DNA of 64,000 bases from Psychromonas marina (GCF_030161115.1 NZ_BSPQ01000013.1:62001-126000); one strand, 5' to 3'. Shown: positions 1 through 9,515, counted from the first letter of the stretch. A program made the numbers and translations. Notes: a model not told the origin generated them from the sequence alone.

Positions 1-1771
1 AAGGAACACGTTTTAATGTATGCTCGCGGATTTTAAAGCCTATCTTCTCATTTCTCAAGTCCGAAATGACTCTAATTCCAGATTTTTTCAATTTTTTTAC
101 AACTTCTTCAACAAAATCCGACTGTTTATCAGTTATATTCATCACAACAACCTGTTGTGGTGATAACCATGTAGGATAAATGCCTGCGTACTCTTCAGTT
201 AAAATACCGATAAAACGCTCTAACGAACCAAGAATAGCACGATGAATCATAACCGGTGTTTGGCGTGAATTATCTTCAGCAACATAAGTTGCGTCTAAAC
301 GACCTGGCATTGAGAAGTCGAGTTGTATTGTACCACATTGCCACGCACGACCTAGACAATCATACAAAGTAAATTCAATTTTAGGTCCATAAAAGGCACC
401 TTCACCTGGTAAATACTCAAATTTGATATCGTTTTCATCTAAAGCGTTAGCAAGTGCTGCTTCTGACTTGTCCCAAGTTGCATCATCACCGACACGTTTT
501 TCTGGACGTGTTGATAATTTAACCACGATATCTTCAAAACCAAAGGTTTTATAACATTCGAAGACCATGTTAATACATGAAGATACTTCAGCAAGGATCT
601 GCTCTTCTGTACAGAAGATATGTGCATCATCTTGAGTAAAACCACGTACACGCATTAAACCATGTAAAGAGCCCGATGGTTCGTTACGATGGCATGAGCC
701 AAACTCAGACAAACGTAATGGAAGATCACGGTATGATTTTAGACCTTGATTGAAGATCTGTACATGACCTGGACAGTTCATCGGTTTAATTGCGTAATCA
801 CGGTTTTCACTACAAGTACAGAACATGCCGTCTTTGTATTTATCCCAATGACCCGATTTCTCCCATAATGAGCGATCTAAAATCTGTGGCGCTTTAACTT
901 CTTGGTAGTCATAAGCAACAGTTTGTTCACGAATGTAGTTTTCAAGCTCGCGGTAGATAGTCCAACCGTTTGCATGCCAGAAAACCATACCCGGTGCTTC
1001 TTCTTGCATGTGGTAAAGATCTAACTGCTTACCAATTTTACGATGATCACGTTTTGATGCTTCTTCTAAGCGCTTTAAATAAGCTTTAAGTTGTTTTTTA
1101 TCAGCCCATGCTGTGCCGTAAATACGCTGTAACATTTTGTTATCAGAATCACCACGCCAGTATGCACCTGCTACTTTCATTAATTTAAAGTATTGGCTGA
1201 ACTTCATCATTGGAACATGGGGTCCACGACACATATCAATATATTCTTCGTGGTGGTATAAACCAGGACGATCGTCTTTATCGATGCCTTCCAAGATTTC
1301 TAATTTATATGGTTCATCGCGTTCTTTGAATACCGCAATCGCTTCTTCAACGGAAACTTTCTTTTTGATAACAGAATAATTAGTTTTCACTAATTTATTC
1401 ATCAGTTTTTCAATTTTAGCTAATTCTTCGTCATTGATCGTCACATCAACATCGATATCGTAATAGAATCCGTTATCAATGGTTGGACCAATCGCCATTT
1501 TAGCTTGAGGATAAAGCTGCTTTACAGCATGACCTAATAGATGCGCACATGAGTGACGTAATATTTCTAAACCTTCATCATCTTTTAAAGTGATGATTGA
1601 GATAGTTGCATCATTTTCAATCGGGTCACAAGCGTCGACAAGTTTTCCATCCACACGACCTGCAATACATGCTTTCGCAAGACCAGGACCGATATCGGCA
1701 GCAATTTCCATGATAGAAGTTGTATTTTCGAATTGACGTTGATTACCGTCGGGAAGTGTAATAATTGGCAT
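1..1771 (-). CDS. thrS: Threonyl-tRNA synthetase, C-terminus cut off by window edge
   Basis: Charges tRNA-Thr with threonine in the cytoplasm. The reading frame begins at an ATG whose complement lies at 1769-1771 (MPIITLPDG) and stays open to base 1, giving 590 codons; the family is about 640 residues, so roughly the last 50 are outside the window. Visible landmarks are the N-terminal TGS domain, the editing-domain stretch [11 protein letters not shown], the class II motif 2 region ([20 protein letters not shown]) and zinc-ligand segment MNCPGHV. A Shine-Dalgarno GAGGA lies about 12 bases upstream of the ATG, directly after a hairpin that looks like an autoregulatory operator (see 1792-1812). 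In relatives infC, rpmI and rplT follow; here that side is outside the window. Confidence 0.97.
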   Translation of the reverse strand, partial: MPIITLPDGNQRQFENTTSIMEIAADIGPGLAKACIAGRVDGKLVDACDPIENDATISIITLKDDEGLEILRHSCAHLLGHAVKQLYPQAKMAIGPTIDNGFYYDIDVDVTINDEELAKIEKLMNKLVKTNYSVIKKKVSVEEAIAVFKERDEPYKLEILEGIDKDDRPGLYHHEEYIDMCRGPHVPMMKFSQYFKLMKVAGAYWRGDSDNKMLQRIYGTAWADKKQLKAYLKRLEEASKRDHRKIGKQLDLYHMQEEAPGMVFWHANGWTIYRELENYIREQTVAYDYQEVKAPQILDRSLWEKSGHWDKYKDGMFCTCSENRDYAIKPMNCPGHVQIFNQGLKSYRDLPLRLSEFGSCHRNEPSGSLHGLMRVRGFTQDDAHIFCTEEQILAEVSSCINMVFECYKTFGFEDIVVKLSTRPEKRVGDDATWDKSEAALANALDENDIKFEYLPGEGAFYGPKIEFTLYDCLGRAWQCGTIQLDFSMPGRLDATYVAEDNSRQTPVMIHRAILGSLERFIGILTEEYAGIYPTWLSPQQVVVMNITDKQSDFVEEVVKKLKKSGIRVISDLRNEKIGFKIREHTLKRVP

Positions 1772-1791
1772 CTTATTTTATCCTCACAGTG

Positions 1792-1812
1792 ATGCTTCAA
1801 ACCAAGAAGCAT
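1792..1812 (-). promoter_or_regulatory. Putative ThrRS autoregulatory operator (anticodon-arm mimic) in thrS leader
   Basis: On the minus strand a perfect 7-bp stem (ATGCTTC / GAAGCAT) closes a 7-base loop TTGGTTT. The loop places T at position 33 and GGT at positions 34-36, which is the GGU anticodon of a threonine tRNA. The hairpin lies just 5' of the thrS Shine-Dalgarno. In E. coli ThrRS represses its own translation by binding tRNA-Thr-like stem-loops at the equivalent place; I infer the same here. Only one arm of the operator is evident. Confidence 0.7.
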
Positions 1813-1924
1813 TTGTATATAGTTATTAATTAATCCATAAACAGGGAGCGCATTTTAAAGCAATCAAGTTCACTTTTAAAGTCTAATTAAATACTGGATA
1901 TAAATTAATTTGTCACTGAGAATA

Positions 1925-1981
1925 AAGGTCCATTATAAAGGCACATATATATAAGCATTTATAATGTGTTTAATGGACCTT
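1925..1981. repeat. Long inverted repeat between yebG and thrS
   Basis: An 11-bp perfect arm, aaggtccatta (1925-1935), is repeated inverted as taatggacctt (1971-1981). A further cacat/atgtg pair lies inside, so the transcript could fold into one extended hairpin. It sits 15 bases after the yebG stop on the minus strand and could end or process the yebG transcript; a clear T-run is absent. Confidence 0.55.
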
Positions 1982-1996
1982 AATAGGGCAGGAGAA

Positions 1997-2266
1997 CTAC
2001 TCTGATTGATCTGTCGCTTGCTCTTTTAATTCAGCAAAGTCATTACCTTTAAACAAACCTTGCACAATATCTTTATTACTCGCTAAGTAGAGACCGAGCT
2101 CTTCGAGTTGTTGATCATCTAACGTTACTGAGCTTTCACTTAAAAATTCAGCGAGTTGATCCGCACTATCCAACATTTTATCGTACGCATCTGCTTCTTT
2201 TTTACTGGTAAAGGTCATTTTCTCAACACCCTTTCGTTCTACTATATATTTAATGATGACTGCCAC
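1997..2266 (-). CDS. yebG: YebG family DNA-damage-inducible protein
   Basis: Small SOS-regulon protein of 89 residues and unknown biochemical role. The N-terminal half, including EKMTFTSKKEADAYDKMLD, closely matches E. coli YebG as I recall it. The start is a GTG (complement at 2264-2266) with GAGGC five bases upstream; no in-frame ATG precedes it. A LexA-type operator lies about 25 bases upstream, as expected for an SOS gene. The acidic C-terminal half is more variable. In enterobacteria yebG also lies near the yebS-yebT-rsmF cluster, which here follows divergently. Confidence 0.92.
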   Translation of the reverse strand: MAVIIKYIVERKGVEKMTFTSKKEADAYDKMLDSADQLAEFLSESSVTLDDQQLEELGLYLASNKDIVQGLFKGNDFAELKEQATDQSE

Positions 2267-2290
2267 GGTAGCCTCTTCTATATCTGGTTA

Positions 2291-2312
2291 ATCATGTTTT
2301 TATATACAGTAA
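2291..2312 (-). promoter_or_regulatory. LexA (SOS) box upstream of yebG
   Basis: On the minus strand the 16-mer CTGTATATAAAAACAT (2309 to 2294) matches 13 of 16 positions of the enterobacterial LexA consensus CTGTATATATATACAG. It keeps the critical CTGT half-site and the CA of the right half. Its place between yebG and the divergent letA start fits repression of yebG; an effect on letA is possible but not evident. Confidence 0.75.
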
Positions 2313-2401
2313 ATGTTTTTTGTGTAAAAAGCAACGTTTGTTAGTATAATGAAGACCTATTAAGGATAATTATAAGTAGCCAATTTGCAGAACTTTACCG
2401 A

Positions 2402-2995
2402 ATGAAAACAATCATCTGCCGACACTGTGACATGACATCAGAGATCCCAGATATAAAAACTGGACACACAGCTAAATGTATACGCTGCGAACGCGTGATC
2501 TATAATAATAGTGCCTGCCATCCTTCTGCTATGTTAGCGTTATGCTTATCGGCACTTATCATCAGTGTTCCTGCATTTAACCAACCATTAATCTCATTGC
2601 ATCTATTAAGTATTACTGAAGATACCAACTTAATACAGGGTGCATTAATGATGATCGACATCGCCCCGATTGTCTCTTTTGTGGTGCTATTTTGTGCGGT
2701 CATTGCCCCAACAATGCTCATTATCAGTATCGCCATTAGTAGTGCTTGTTTAACTTTCCAGTATAAACCTTCGTTTTTACCCAAAATATTTAAGATAACA
2801 CGGCACTTGATACACTGGTCTATGCTAGAGGTGTACATGGTTAGCCTGATGGTCGCGATGTTTAAGTTAATGAATTATGCAGACCTTTATATAGGCTTTG
2901 GCTTCTATTTCTTTATCGCCCTACTGCTATTAAATATGATGATCATCAGTAACTACAGTAATCATCAATACTGGGAAAAGTATAATAACCTATGA
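2402..2995 (+). CDS. LetA/PqiA family inner-membrane protein, N-terminal half as a separate gene
   Basis: 197 residues equivalent to the first half of LetA (YebS), the inner-membrane partner of the MCE lipid-transport protein LetB. The N-terminus carries a zinc-ribbon pair, CRHC at residues 6-9 and CIRC at 27-30. About four hydrophobic helices follow (near 43-63, 83-115, 140-160 and 165-185). A TATAAT at 2345-2350 may be its -10 box. Its stop overlaps the next gene's start by 4 bases (ATGA), implying translational coupling. In E. coli LetA is one protein of about 427 residues; here two genes total 416. The ATG has no strong Shine-Dalgarno, so the exact start is less certain. Confidence 0.88.
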   Translation: MKTIICRHCDMTSEIPDIKTGHTAKCIRCERVIYNNSACHPSAMLALCLSALIISVPAFNQPLISLHLLSITEDTNLIQGALMMIDIAPIVSFVVLFCAVIAPTMLIISIAISSACLTFQYKPSFLPKIFKITRHLIHWSMLEVYMVSLMVAMFKLMNYADLYIGFGFYFFIALLLLNMMIISNYSNHQYWEKYNNL

Positions 2996-3651
2996 AAAAA
3001 GTGGCTATTCCAGGGGTATCAGGAAAAAAACAAGGCTTACATGTTTGTTCTACTTGTGGAAATTACAGTGAGCATCAAACGCATATTTCACTTTGTCCTA
3101 TTTGTGATAATCAAATCTACCTGCGCAAAAAAAATAGTCTTCAAAAAACATGGGCACTATTAATTACAGCCATTATATTTATCATTCCGGCTAATGTTTA
3201 TCCAATCACTTATCTATTGAAGAACAATATACTATACCCGGACACCATATTTAGTGGCATCATATCTCTCGTGGATAGCGATATGATAGGTATTGCAATT
3301 ATTGTATTTGTTGCCTCAATATTGGTGCCCATTTTAAAAATCTTTGCACTCATTTTTATTCTGCTTGCAGTACAATTACGCTGGCGCTTATCAGCAACGA
3401 AACAATTATTAATTTTCACCTTTGTCGATTGGATTGGGCGATGGTCTATTCTAGATCTATTTGTTATTTCCATCATGGTCGCGGTATTTGATAAAGGGAA
3501 CCTACTGTCTGTTTACCCTGGTATTGCAGCTACCTCATTCACCATCGTAGTAATAACAACTCTATTTGCAGCTCACAGTTTCGATACCCGTTTAATATGG
3601 GATGCACAAACTCTCACTGATACACAGAATAATAATATTCAGGAACGATAA
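2992..3651 (+). CDS. LetA/PqiA family inner-membrane protein, C-terminal half as a separate gene
   Basis: 219 residues corresponding to the second half of LetA. It again begins with a zinc ribbon (CSTC at 19-22 and CPIC near 36-39), followed by about four membrane helices and the PqiA-type segment FTFVDWIGRWSILDLFVISIMVAVF. The start ATG overlaps the stop of the previous gene by 4 bases, and letB starts 5 bases after this stop. Each LetA half has its own ribbon and membrane domain, so the split falls exactly at the domain boundary and both halves look intact. They probably assemble into one LetA-like unit that feeds lipid to LetB. Confidence 0.88.
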   Translation: MKKVAIPGVSGKKQGLHVCSTCGNYSEHQTHISLCPICDNQIYLRKKNSLQKTWALLITAIIFIIPANVYPITYLLKNNILYPDTIFSGIISLVDSDMIGIAIIVFVASILVPILKIFALIFILLAVQLRWRLSATKQLLIFTFVDWIGRWSILDLFVISIMVAVFDKGNLLSVYPGIAATSFTIVVITTLFAAHSFDTRLIWDAQTLTDTQNNNIQER

Positions 3652-3655
3652 TATA

Positions 3656-6325
3656 ATGACTGATGATCAAACTCAAAATCAAGCAACCATTGCCAAGAAA
3701 AGCTTAATTTCTCCTATTTGGTTTTTGCCTATTGTTGCAGCACTACTTGGACTTTGGATCTTATTCCAAAATATAACCCACGCCAATACGGTCATAAAAA
3801 TTCATTTCGAAAATGCAGATAGTATCATCGTCGATAAAACACGGATTCGTTATAAAGGTGTCATTGTAGGCACGGTAAAGAAGATTGAATTAGACACCAG
3901 CAGTGGTGTTAATATCATTGCTGAAGTCGAGTCTCATGCAAAATTTATGTTACGTGAAAAAACACAATTTTGGTTAGTGTCGCCGAAAGCTTCACTTACT
4001 TCGATCACTGGTTTAGACACCCTTTTTTCTGGTAGTTATATCAACCTACACCCTGGTGATGGTGATGATGCGACAAATTTCAGTGCAGTGACTGAACAAC
4101 CAATTACCATACCAGATAACTCCCTGTTGGTTAATTTACAGAGTGAAAATGCCGGTTCTATCCGTGTTGGGACACCTCTTTTTTATAAAAATATAGAAGT
4201 CGGTGAAGTCGTTAGAGTACGTTTAGATAAGAGTGATCAATTCGTTAATATTAAAGCGTTCATTAATAAGAAATATAGCCACCTAATAAAGCAAGATAGT
4301 AAGTTTTGGAATATTAGTGGTTTAAGAGCCAACGTATCCACGGCAGGGGTCGATTTTCAACTGGATAGCCTTACCTCTTTGATAGCAGGTGGTATTACAT
4401 TCAATTCCCCCCATGATAGTAAAACATTAATAGATAATAAATCTTTTACCCTTTACGATAATATTGATGCTAGTAATGCAGGCATTACTGTTGAGCTAAG
4501 TTTAAACAACATCACCAACCTTCCGAAGGGGGCAGGTATTATTTTTAAAGGCCATGGTATTGGTCGCATTACTGATATTAGTTATTCTCCCGAACAACAA
4601 AAGTTCATTGCAACGGCTTCGATCAACCCACAGTTTAGCGATATGATGACCGATGGTGCACAATTTTGGCTAGAGAAAACAGCCCTTTCTTTTGCTAAAA
4701 TTGAAAACCTCGGCAATATTATAACCGGCGACTTTATTGGCTTCTCACCAGCAGCAAAGTCCACAGAATCACGTTCACCGCAAAGCAGCTTTATTGTGCG
4801 CCAATCAAAAGCGCCTATCGCACCAGTATTATCTCTGCTTTTATTAGCAGATGATGCCTCTGGCCTCAGCGTAGGTAATCCAATCTCTTATCAAGGTTTA
4901 CAAATTGGTCAAATAGCAGAACTTGATTTCTCTAAAAATGGACAATTTATAGAAGCGATAATAGAAATAGATCATCAGTACCAATATTTAATAAATAGTA
5001 GTAGTCAGTTTTATCTTCTCAGTGGTATCAACGTAAAAGCATCATTAAAGGGGGTAGAAGTACAATCATCGCCTTTACAGAATCTAATATCTGGTGGAAT
5101 TGGTTTACATAATAAATTTCCTGTTAAGAAAACAGCGACACCCGTTGCCTTGAATGACAACATACGTTTTAGGTTATATCCCTCGAAGTCGATGGCAAAA
5201 CTAGGAAAAAATGTATTTAGTAAACCAATGCATATATCACTACTGAGCGAGAAACTGCCTTCCGTCAGCGAAGGCTCTCCGGTCTATTATCAGAAATTTC
5301 CGATCGGTGAAGTGAGTGGTTTTGAAATAGATGATTCAGGCTTAATGCGCACCAAACTGGCGATTCAAGGTCAATATAAACACCTTATCCAGAAGCAAAG
5401 TGTATTTTGGAATATCAGTGGTTTTAAAGTCAACGCAGGCCTTTCTGGTGTGAATATTGAAGCAGATTCTCTATTGGCGATTGCAACTGGTGGTATTGCC
5501 GTTGATATAGCTCCAAAAGGTATCAATACGAAATTCAAAAATGGTGCCTACAAATTATTTACAAGCTACCAAGCAGCTACACAACCGACGAAAAAAATTA
5601 CCATCACCTTCAACGAAGGTTATGAGTTACAAGTTGGTACTAAGTTACGTCTTAAAGGTTTAGTTGTTGGCGAAATAAACGAGCTCGTTTTAAACAGTAA
5701 TAACCGAGTTGAAGCGATCATTGATATTGATCCGGCGTTTGTGAATAAGGTGACACGACAAGGTACTCGATTCTGGATAATTCGTAGTGACATTTCACTA
5801 GCTGGCGCAAAAAATCTATCAACTTTAGTTTCTGGGGTTTACCTGAATGTATTACCAGGTAAAGGAAAGTTAGCAACAAGCTTTAAAGGGGAAGGTAGTG
5901 CTCCCGTATTGGCTAATAAAAATGTGGGTCTACCGATCGCGCTATTAACGGATAACGGTGGGTCGACAGATATTGGTAGTCCCTTATATTATCGACAAAT
6001 TCAGATTGGTGAAGTGATTGATAAACAGTTAACAGAGGATGCGTCAGGTGTTGAAATAACCCTTAATGTCTATCCACAATATTCACATCTTATTCGTGAT
6101 AATTCTATCTTCTGGCCAGCTTCTGGTTTTAATTTAAATATTGGCATTACTGGCGCAAGCTTAAAATCCACGTCACTTGCTTCATTGATTAAAGGCGGAA
6201 TCAATATGAGTACGGATGATTCGGTGGGACTCAAACCGGCTGCCAATGCATTTACACGTTTTGAACTTAAAAAAGAGTTTAATGAAAAATGGTTAACCTG
6301 GAAATTAGCGATTCCAAAACCTTAA
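3656..6325 (+). CDS. letB: LetB/YebT: seven-MCE-domain lipid transport protein
   Basis: 889-residue inner-membrane-anchored, periplasm-spanning protein that forms a stacked-ring tunnel for lipid movement between membranes in E. coli. A single N-terminal transmembrane helix (about residues 20-40) is followed by seven MCE repeats spaced about 115-120 residues apart. They are recognisable by the recurring pattern G(S/T)P(I/L)xYxxxxxGxV, for example VGTPLFYKNIEVGEV and IGSPLYYRQIQIGEV. The length and seven domains match E. coli YebT (about 877). The ATG at 3656 was chosen for its aggaa box and for the membrane anchor; an in-frame ATG at 3602 lies inside the upstream gene. A strong terminator follows. 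Confidence 0.95.
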   Translation: MTDDQTQNQATIAKKSLISPIWFLPIVAALLGLWILFQNITHANTVIKIHFENADSIIVDKTRIRYKGVIVGTVKKIELDTSSGVNIIAEVESHAKFMLREKTQFWLVSPKASLTSITGLDTLFSGSYINLHPGDGDDATNFSAVTEQPITIPDNSLLVNLQSENAGSIRVGTPLFYKNIEVGEVVRVRLDKSDQFVNIKAFINKKYSHLIKQDSKFWNISGLRANVSTAGVDFQLDSLTSLIAGGITFNSPHDSKTLIDNKSFTLYDNIDASNAGITVELSLNNITNLPKGAGIIFKGHGIGRITDISYSPEQQKFIATASINPQFSDMMTDGAQFWLEKTALSFAKIENLGNIITGDFIGFSPAAKSTESRSPQSSFIVRQSKAPIAPVLSLLLLADDASGLSVGNPISYQGLQIGQIAELDFSKNGQFIEAIIEIDHQYQYLINSSSQFYLLSGINVKASLKGVEVQSSPLQNLISGGIGLHNKFPVKKTATPVALNDNIRFRLYPSKSMAKLGKNVFSKPMHISLLSEKLPSVSEGSPVYYQKFPIGEVSGFEIDDSGLMRTKLAIQGQYKHLIQKQSVFWNISGFKVNAGLSGVNIEADSLLAIATGGIAVDIAPKGINTKFKNGAYKLFTSYQAATQPTKKITITFNEGYELQVGTKLRLKGLVVGEINELVLNSNNRVEAIIDIDPAFVNKVTRQGTRFWIIRSDISLAGAKNLSTLVSGVYLNVLPGKGKLATSFKGEGSAPVLANKNVGLPIALLTDNGGSTDIGSPLYYRQIQIGEVIDKQLTEDASGVEITLNVYPQYSHLIRDNSIFWPASGFNLNIGITGASLKSTSLASLIKGGINMSTDDSVGLKPAANAFTRFELKKEFNEKWLTWKLAIPKP

Positions 6326-6350
6326 GTTAAACCATTAGTCATGATATATT

Positions 6351-6399
6351 ACGCACACTGCTACCATGACGTCTCATGGCTAGCTTAGTGTGCGTTTTT
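6351..6399 (+). terminator. Rho-independent terminator after letB
   Basis: A nine-base arm acgcacact (6351-6359) pairs with agtgtgcgt (6387-6395). The inner catg/catgg sequences extend the stem, and a ttttt tail ends at 6399. It ends the letA-letB transcript just before the rsmF ribosome-binding site, so rsmF may be expressed by read-through or from its own promoter. Confidence 0.8.
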
Positions 6400-6412
6400 G
6401 TAAGGATTAACC

Positions 6413-7870
6413 GTGACTAACCAAGTAGAAAATAACAAACTACTGCCACAAGCTTTTATCGATAAAATGGCAAGCATTCTCCCAGAGCAACTCTCTTTAC
6501 AAGATTTTGTAGATAGCTGCCACCAACCTTTACGACGCGCAATACGTGTTAATACCTTAAAGATATCTGTCGATGATTTTAAGCGTCGTGCCATAGAGCA
6601 TAAATGGCAATTAACCCCTATTCCTTGGTGTGCAGAAGGATTTTGGATTTTTATTGAAGAAGAATTAACACCACTAGGCAACAGTTTTGAGCATTTAGCG
6701 GGACTGTGTTATATCCAAGAAGCAAGTTCAATGATGCCAGTTGCAGCATTGTTTCATTTTTTTGAAGCTGGTAGTGACAAATCATTGTTAGATGCCGCGG
6801 CTGCACCGGGCTCTAAAACCACACAAATAGCCGCTAAAATGGACAACAAAGGGCTGATTGTGGCCAATGAATTTTCCGCTAGCCGTATTAAAATGCTACA
6901 CGCAAATATCCAACGCTGTGGTATTAAAAATGTAGCACTGACACATTTTGATGCGAAGATATTTGGTAATTGGTTACCCGATACCTTTGATGCCATTTTA
7001 TTAGACGCGCCCTGCTCTGGTGAAGGTACAATCCGCAAAGATAAACTTGCGATGAAAAATTGGAATCAAGCTGCAATTGATGATATCGCTACTATGCAGC
7101 AAGGGTTAATCGAGAGTGCTTTTCATGCACTAAAAAAAGATGGCGTACTCATCTACTCAACCTGCACGCTTAGTCTGGAAGAAAACCAACAGGTATGCCA
7201 TTCATTACAACAAGCATATCCTGACAGTATCGAATTCTTAAACCTTGATTCACTTTTTGAAGGTGCAGATAAAACCGTTACTGAAGAAGGTTTTTTACAT
7301 ATTTGGCCTCAGGTTTACGACAGTGAAGGTTTCTTTGTTGCCGCACTACGTAAAACAGAAAAGAGCAACCCAGAACGCGCTAAAAAAAGATTGGGCAAAT
7401 TCCCTTTCATCCGCCCTACCCGCCAAAAAGAAGCAGAACTTTATAGTTACTTCGAAACACAATTTGGCATCACTGACATAGATGGCATGTTATATCTACG
7501 TGATAAAGAGTTTTGGTTATTCCCAGACAATATTAAACCAATTATTAATAAGATGCGTTTTTCTCGATTGGGTATAAAAATTGCAGAAGAATTTGGCAAT
7601 GTTCGTAAAACAGGATTTAAAACTCAACACGAATTTATTATTGCTTTTGCAAATCAAGCCACTAAAAACATTGTTGAATTAGATTCACTACAAGCTAAAA
7701 CTTATTATCAAGGTGTTGATGTTCGTGGTGTAGAAACAAAAGGGGTATCAGGTGAAGCGTTAGCAAGTTACCGTGGTCAGATTATCGGTATGGGTAAAGC
7801 CTTAAATAATCGCTTTAAAAACAATTTACCAAGAGAATTAATTCGCGATAAAAACTTGTTTGATAAGTAA
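6413..7870 (+). CDS. rsmF: 16S rRNA (cytosine(1407)-C5)-methyltransferase RsmF
   Basis: Cytoplasmic SAM-dependent enzyme that makes m5C1407 in the decoding region of 16S rRNA. It has 485 residues, close to the 479 of E. coli. The SAM-binding motif DAAAAPGSKTTQ lies at 127-138. The two cysteines of m5C methyltransferases are present: PCSGEG (Cys201) and STCTLS (Cys251). A C-terminal PUA-like region follows, with KGVSGEALASYRGQ. The start is GTG at 6413 with aagga six bases upstream; no suitable ATG occurs earlier. The letA-letB-rsmF order is the same as yebS-yebT-yebU of E. coli. Confidence 0.95.
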   Translation: MTNQVENNKLLPQAFIDKMASILPEQLSLQDFVDSCHQPLRRAIRVNTLKISVDDFKRRAIEHKWQLTPIPWCAEGFWIFIEEELTPLGNSFEHLAGLCYIQEASSMMPVAALFHFFEAGSDKSLLDAAAAPGSKTTQIAAKMDNKGLIVANEFSASRIKMLHANIQRCGIKNVALTHFDAKIFGNWLPDTFDAILLDAPCSGEGTIRKDKLAMKNWNQAAIDDIATMQQGLIESAFHALKKDGVLIYSTCTLSLEENQQVCHSLQQAYPDSIEFLNLDSLFEGADKTVTEEGFLHIWPQVYDSEGFFVAALRKTEKSNPERAKKRLGKFPFIRPTRQKEAELYSYFETQFGITDIDGMLYLRDKEFWLFPDNIKPIINKMRFSRLGIKIAEEFGNVRKTGFKTQHEFIIAFANQATKNIVELDSLQAKTYYQGVDVRGVETKGVSGEALASYRGQIIGMGKALNNRFKNNLPRELIRDKNLFDK

Positions 7871-8041
7871 ATGAAATTATCTGCGCTTATTTTATTTACT
7901 TGGTTAACTGTGCTGATGTTATTGGAGTTGATGCTCACACTCTATTTGATGAAGTCTTCCCTAAACATAAACTTATTTGATCATCATTCATTAGGGTTAT
8001 GGGGATGGTTTCAGCAGAATATAATCGTACTGTTTCAGTAA
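7871..8041 (+). CDS. Small predicted membrane protein (56 aa), unknown
   Basis: The ATG follows the rsmF stop with no gap and the frame runs 56 codons. The translation begins MKLSALILFTWLTVLMLLEL. Residues 3-27 form one strongly hydrophobic segment; the rest is amphipathic and rich in Trp, Phe and Leu. There is no clear Shine-Dalgarno, but termination of rsmF next to the ATG could re-initiate translation. A terminator follows at 8070-8114. I do not recognise a family; it may be a genuine small membrane protein or a chance frame. Confidence 0.45.
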   Translation: MKLSALILFTWLTVLMLLELMLTLYLMKSSLNINLFDHHSLGLWGWFQQNIIVLFQ

Positions 8042-8069
8042 TATATTGTTAGTGGGCTCTATTAAATAA

Positions 8070-8114
8070 ACTCACTATTGCACCTCAAAAACAGATGCGA
8101 TAGTGAATTTTTAT
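8070..8114. terminator. Bidirectional terminator between rsmF unit and cysS
   Basis: tcactattgca (8072-8082) pairs with tgcgatagtga (8096-8106), 11 bp with one G-T wobble, followed by attttta on the plus strand. The spot is convergent between the plus-strand rsmF unit and minus-strand cysS. Confidence 0.65.
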
Positions 8115-8126
8115 AACTGATTAAAT

Positions 8127-9515
8127 TTACTGCTTACGCCACGTTGTACCGTTTGCACCATCCTCTAAAACAATCTTTAGCGCAGCTAATTTATCACGAG
8201 CATCATCCGCACTTGGCCAATCTTTATTTGCACGCGCATCATTACGCTGCTTGATTAACGCTTCAATCATCGCAACTTCATCATCAGATTCATCACCTTG
8301 CATGAATTGATCAGCATCTTGGTATAACAAACCTAATACGTTCGCTAATGACACCAATAACTGCGCTAACTCTGCGGCTTGTTGCTTGTCTGTTGCTTTA
8401 ACACGGTTTAGCTCTTTCGTTAGATCAAACAATACCGCTAATGCTTCTGGTGTATTAAAGTCATCATCCATTGCCGCACAGAATTTTTCATAGAACGGGC
8501 TATTTTTATCAAGCTCATTGCCAATCAATTCAACGTCTCGAATTGCAGTGTATAAACGTTCTAAACTTGCACGAGCTTGCTTTAAATTATCTTCTGAGTA
8601 GTTTAACTGGCTACGGTAGTGACCAGAGATCAAGAAGTAACGTACTGATTCGCTATCATAAACGTCTAATACATCTTTAATAGTAAAGAAGTTATTTAAC
8701 GATTTAGACATTTTCACTTTATCAACTTGTACCATACCTGAGTGCATCCAAGTATTTACGTATTCACCATGGTGTGCACAACAAGATTGCGCAATCTCAT
8801 TTTCATGATGTGGGAATGAAAGATCAGAACCACCGCCATGAATATCAAATACTTCACCTAAATGTTTATTGTTCATTGCTGAACATTCAATATGCCAACC
8901 TGGACGACCGTTGCCCCAAGGAGATACCCAATATGGTTCATCAACTTTAGCCATTTTCCACAACACAAAATCCATCGGATTATTCTTGCTTTGTTTTTCT
9001 TCTTCATCAACACGAGAGCCCGCTTGAAGCATCTCTAGATTTTGCCCACTTAATTGGCCGTATTCTTTAAAGCTTTCTACAGAGAAAAGTACATCACCAT
9101 TGCTGGCTACATAAGCATGATTTTTGCTGATCAGTTTTTCAATCATCTCAATAACTTCAGGCATATGTTCGGTAACACGAGGCTCTAAATCAGGACGCAG
9201 CATATTTAAAGCATCAAAATCTTTATGCATCGCATCAGTAAAACGACTTGTTAACTGATCACAGGTCTCACCGTTCTCATTAGCTCGCTTGATAATTTTA
9301 TCGTCAACATCAGTAATGTTACGAATAAAAGTAAGGTCGTATCCGCTAAAACGTAAGTAACGCGCAACAGTGTCGAAAGCAACAAAAGTACGTCCATGGC
9401 CAATATGGCAATAATCATAGATAGTAACACCACACACGTACATGCCGACTTTGCCAGCGATAAGGGGTTTAAATTGTTCTTTTTGTCTAGTTAGTGTGTT
9501 GTAAATCTTTAACAT
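8127..9515 (-). CDS. cysS: Cysteinyl-tRNA synthetase
   Basis: Class I aminoacyl-tRNA synthetase of 462 residues (E. coli 461) that charges tRNA-Cys. The HIGH signature is at residues 37-40 (CHIGHGRTF), and KMSKSLNN lies near residue 268. Zinc ligands are visible as Cys28 (MYVCGVT) and the HIECSAM and HHENEIAQ segments. I start at the ATG at 9515 (MLKIYNTLT) because it aligns with the family N-terminus. A longer in-frame start at 9575 would add 20 residues foreign to the family. ppiB lies divergently 127 bases away, an arrangement also common in enterobacteria. Confidence 0.96.
   Translation of the reverse strand: MLKIYNTLTRQKEQFKPLIAGKVGMYVCGVTIYDYCHIGHGRTFVAFDTVARYLRFSGYDLTFIRNITDVDDKIIKRANENGETCDQLTSRFTDAMHKDFDALNMLRPDLEPRVTEHMPEVIEMIEKLISKNHAYVASNGDVLFSVESFKEYGQLSGQNLEMLQAGSRVDEEEKQSKNNPMDFVLWKMAKVDEPYWVSPWGNGRPGWHIECSAMNNKHLGEVFDIHGGGSDLSFPHHENEIAQSCCAHHGEYVNTWMHSGMVQVDKVKMSKSLNNFFTIKDVLDVYDSESVRYFLISGHYRSQLNYSEDNLKQARASLERLYTAIRDVELIGNELDKNSPFYEKFCAAMDDDFNTPEALAVLFDLTKELNRVKATDKQQAAELAQLLVSLANVLGLLYQDADQFMQGDESDDEVAMIEALIKQRNDARANKDWPSADDARDKLAALKIVLEDGANGTTWRKQ

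Noticed and set aside
2500-2838. 112-codon minus-strand frame inside letA
   Set aside because: It is fully antisense to a well-supported gene, with no promoter or ribosome site.
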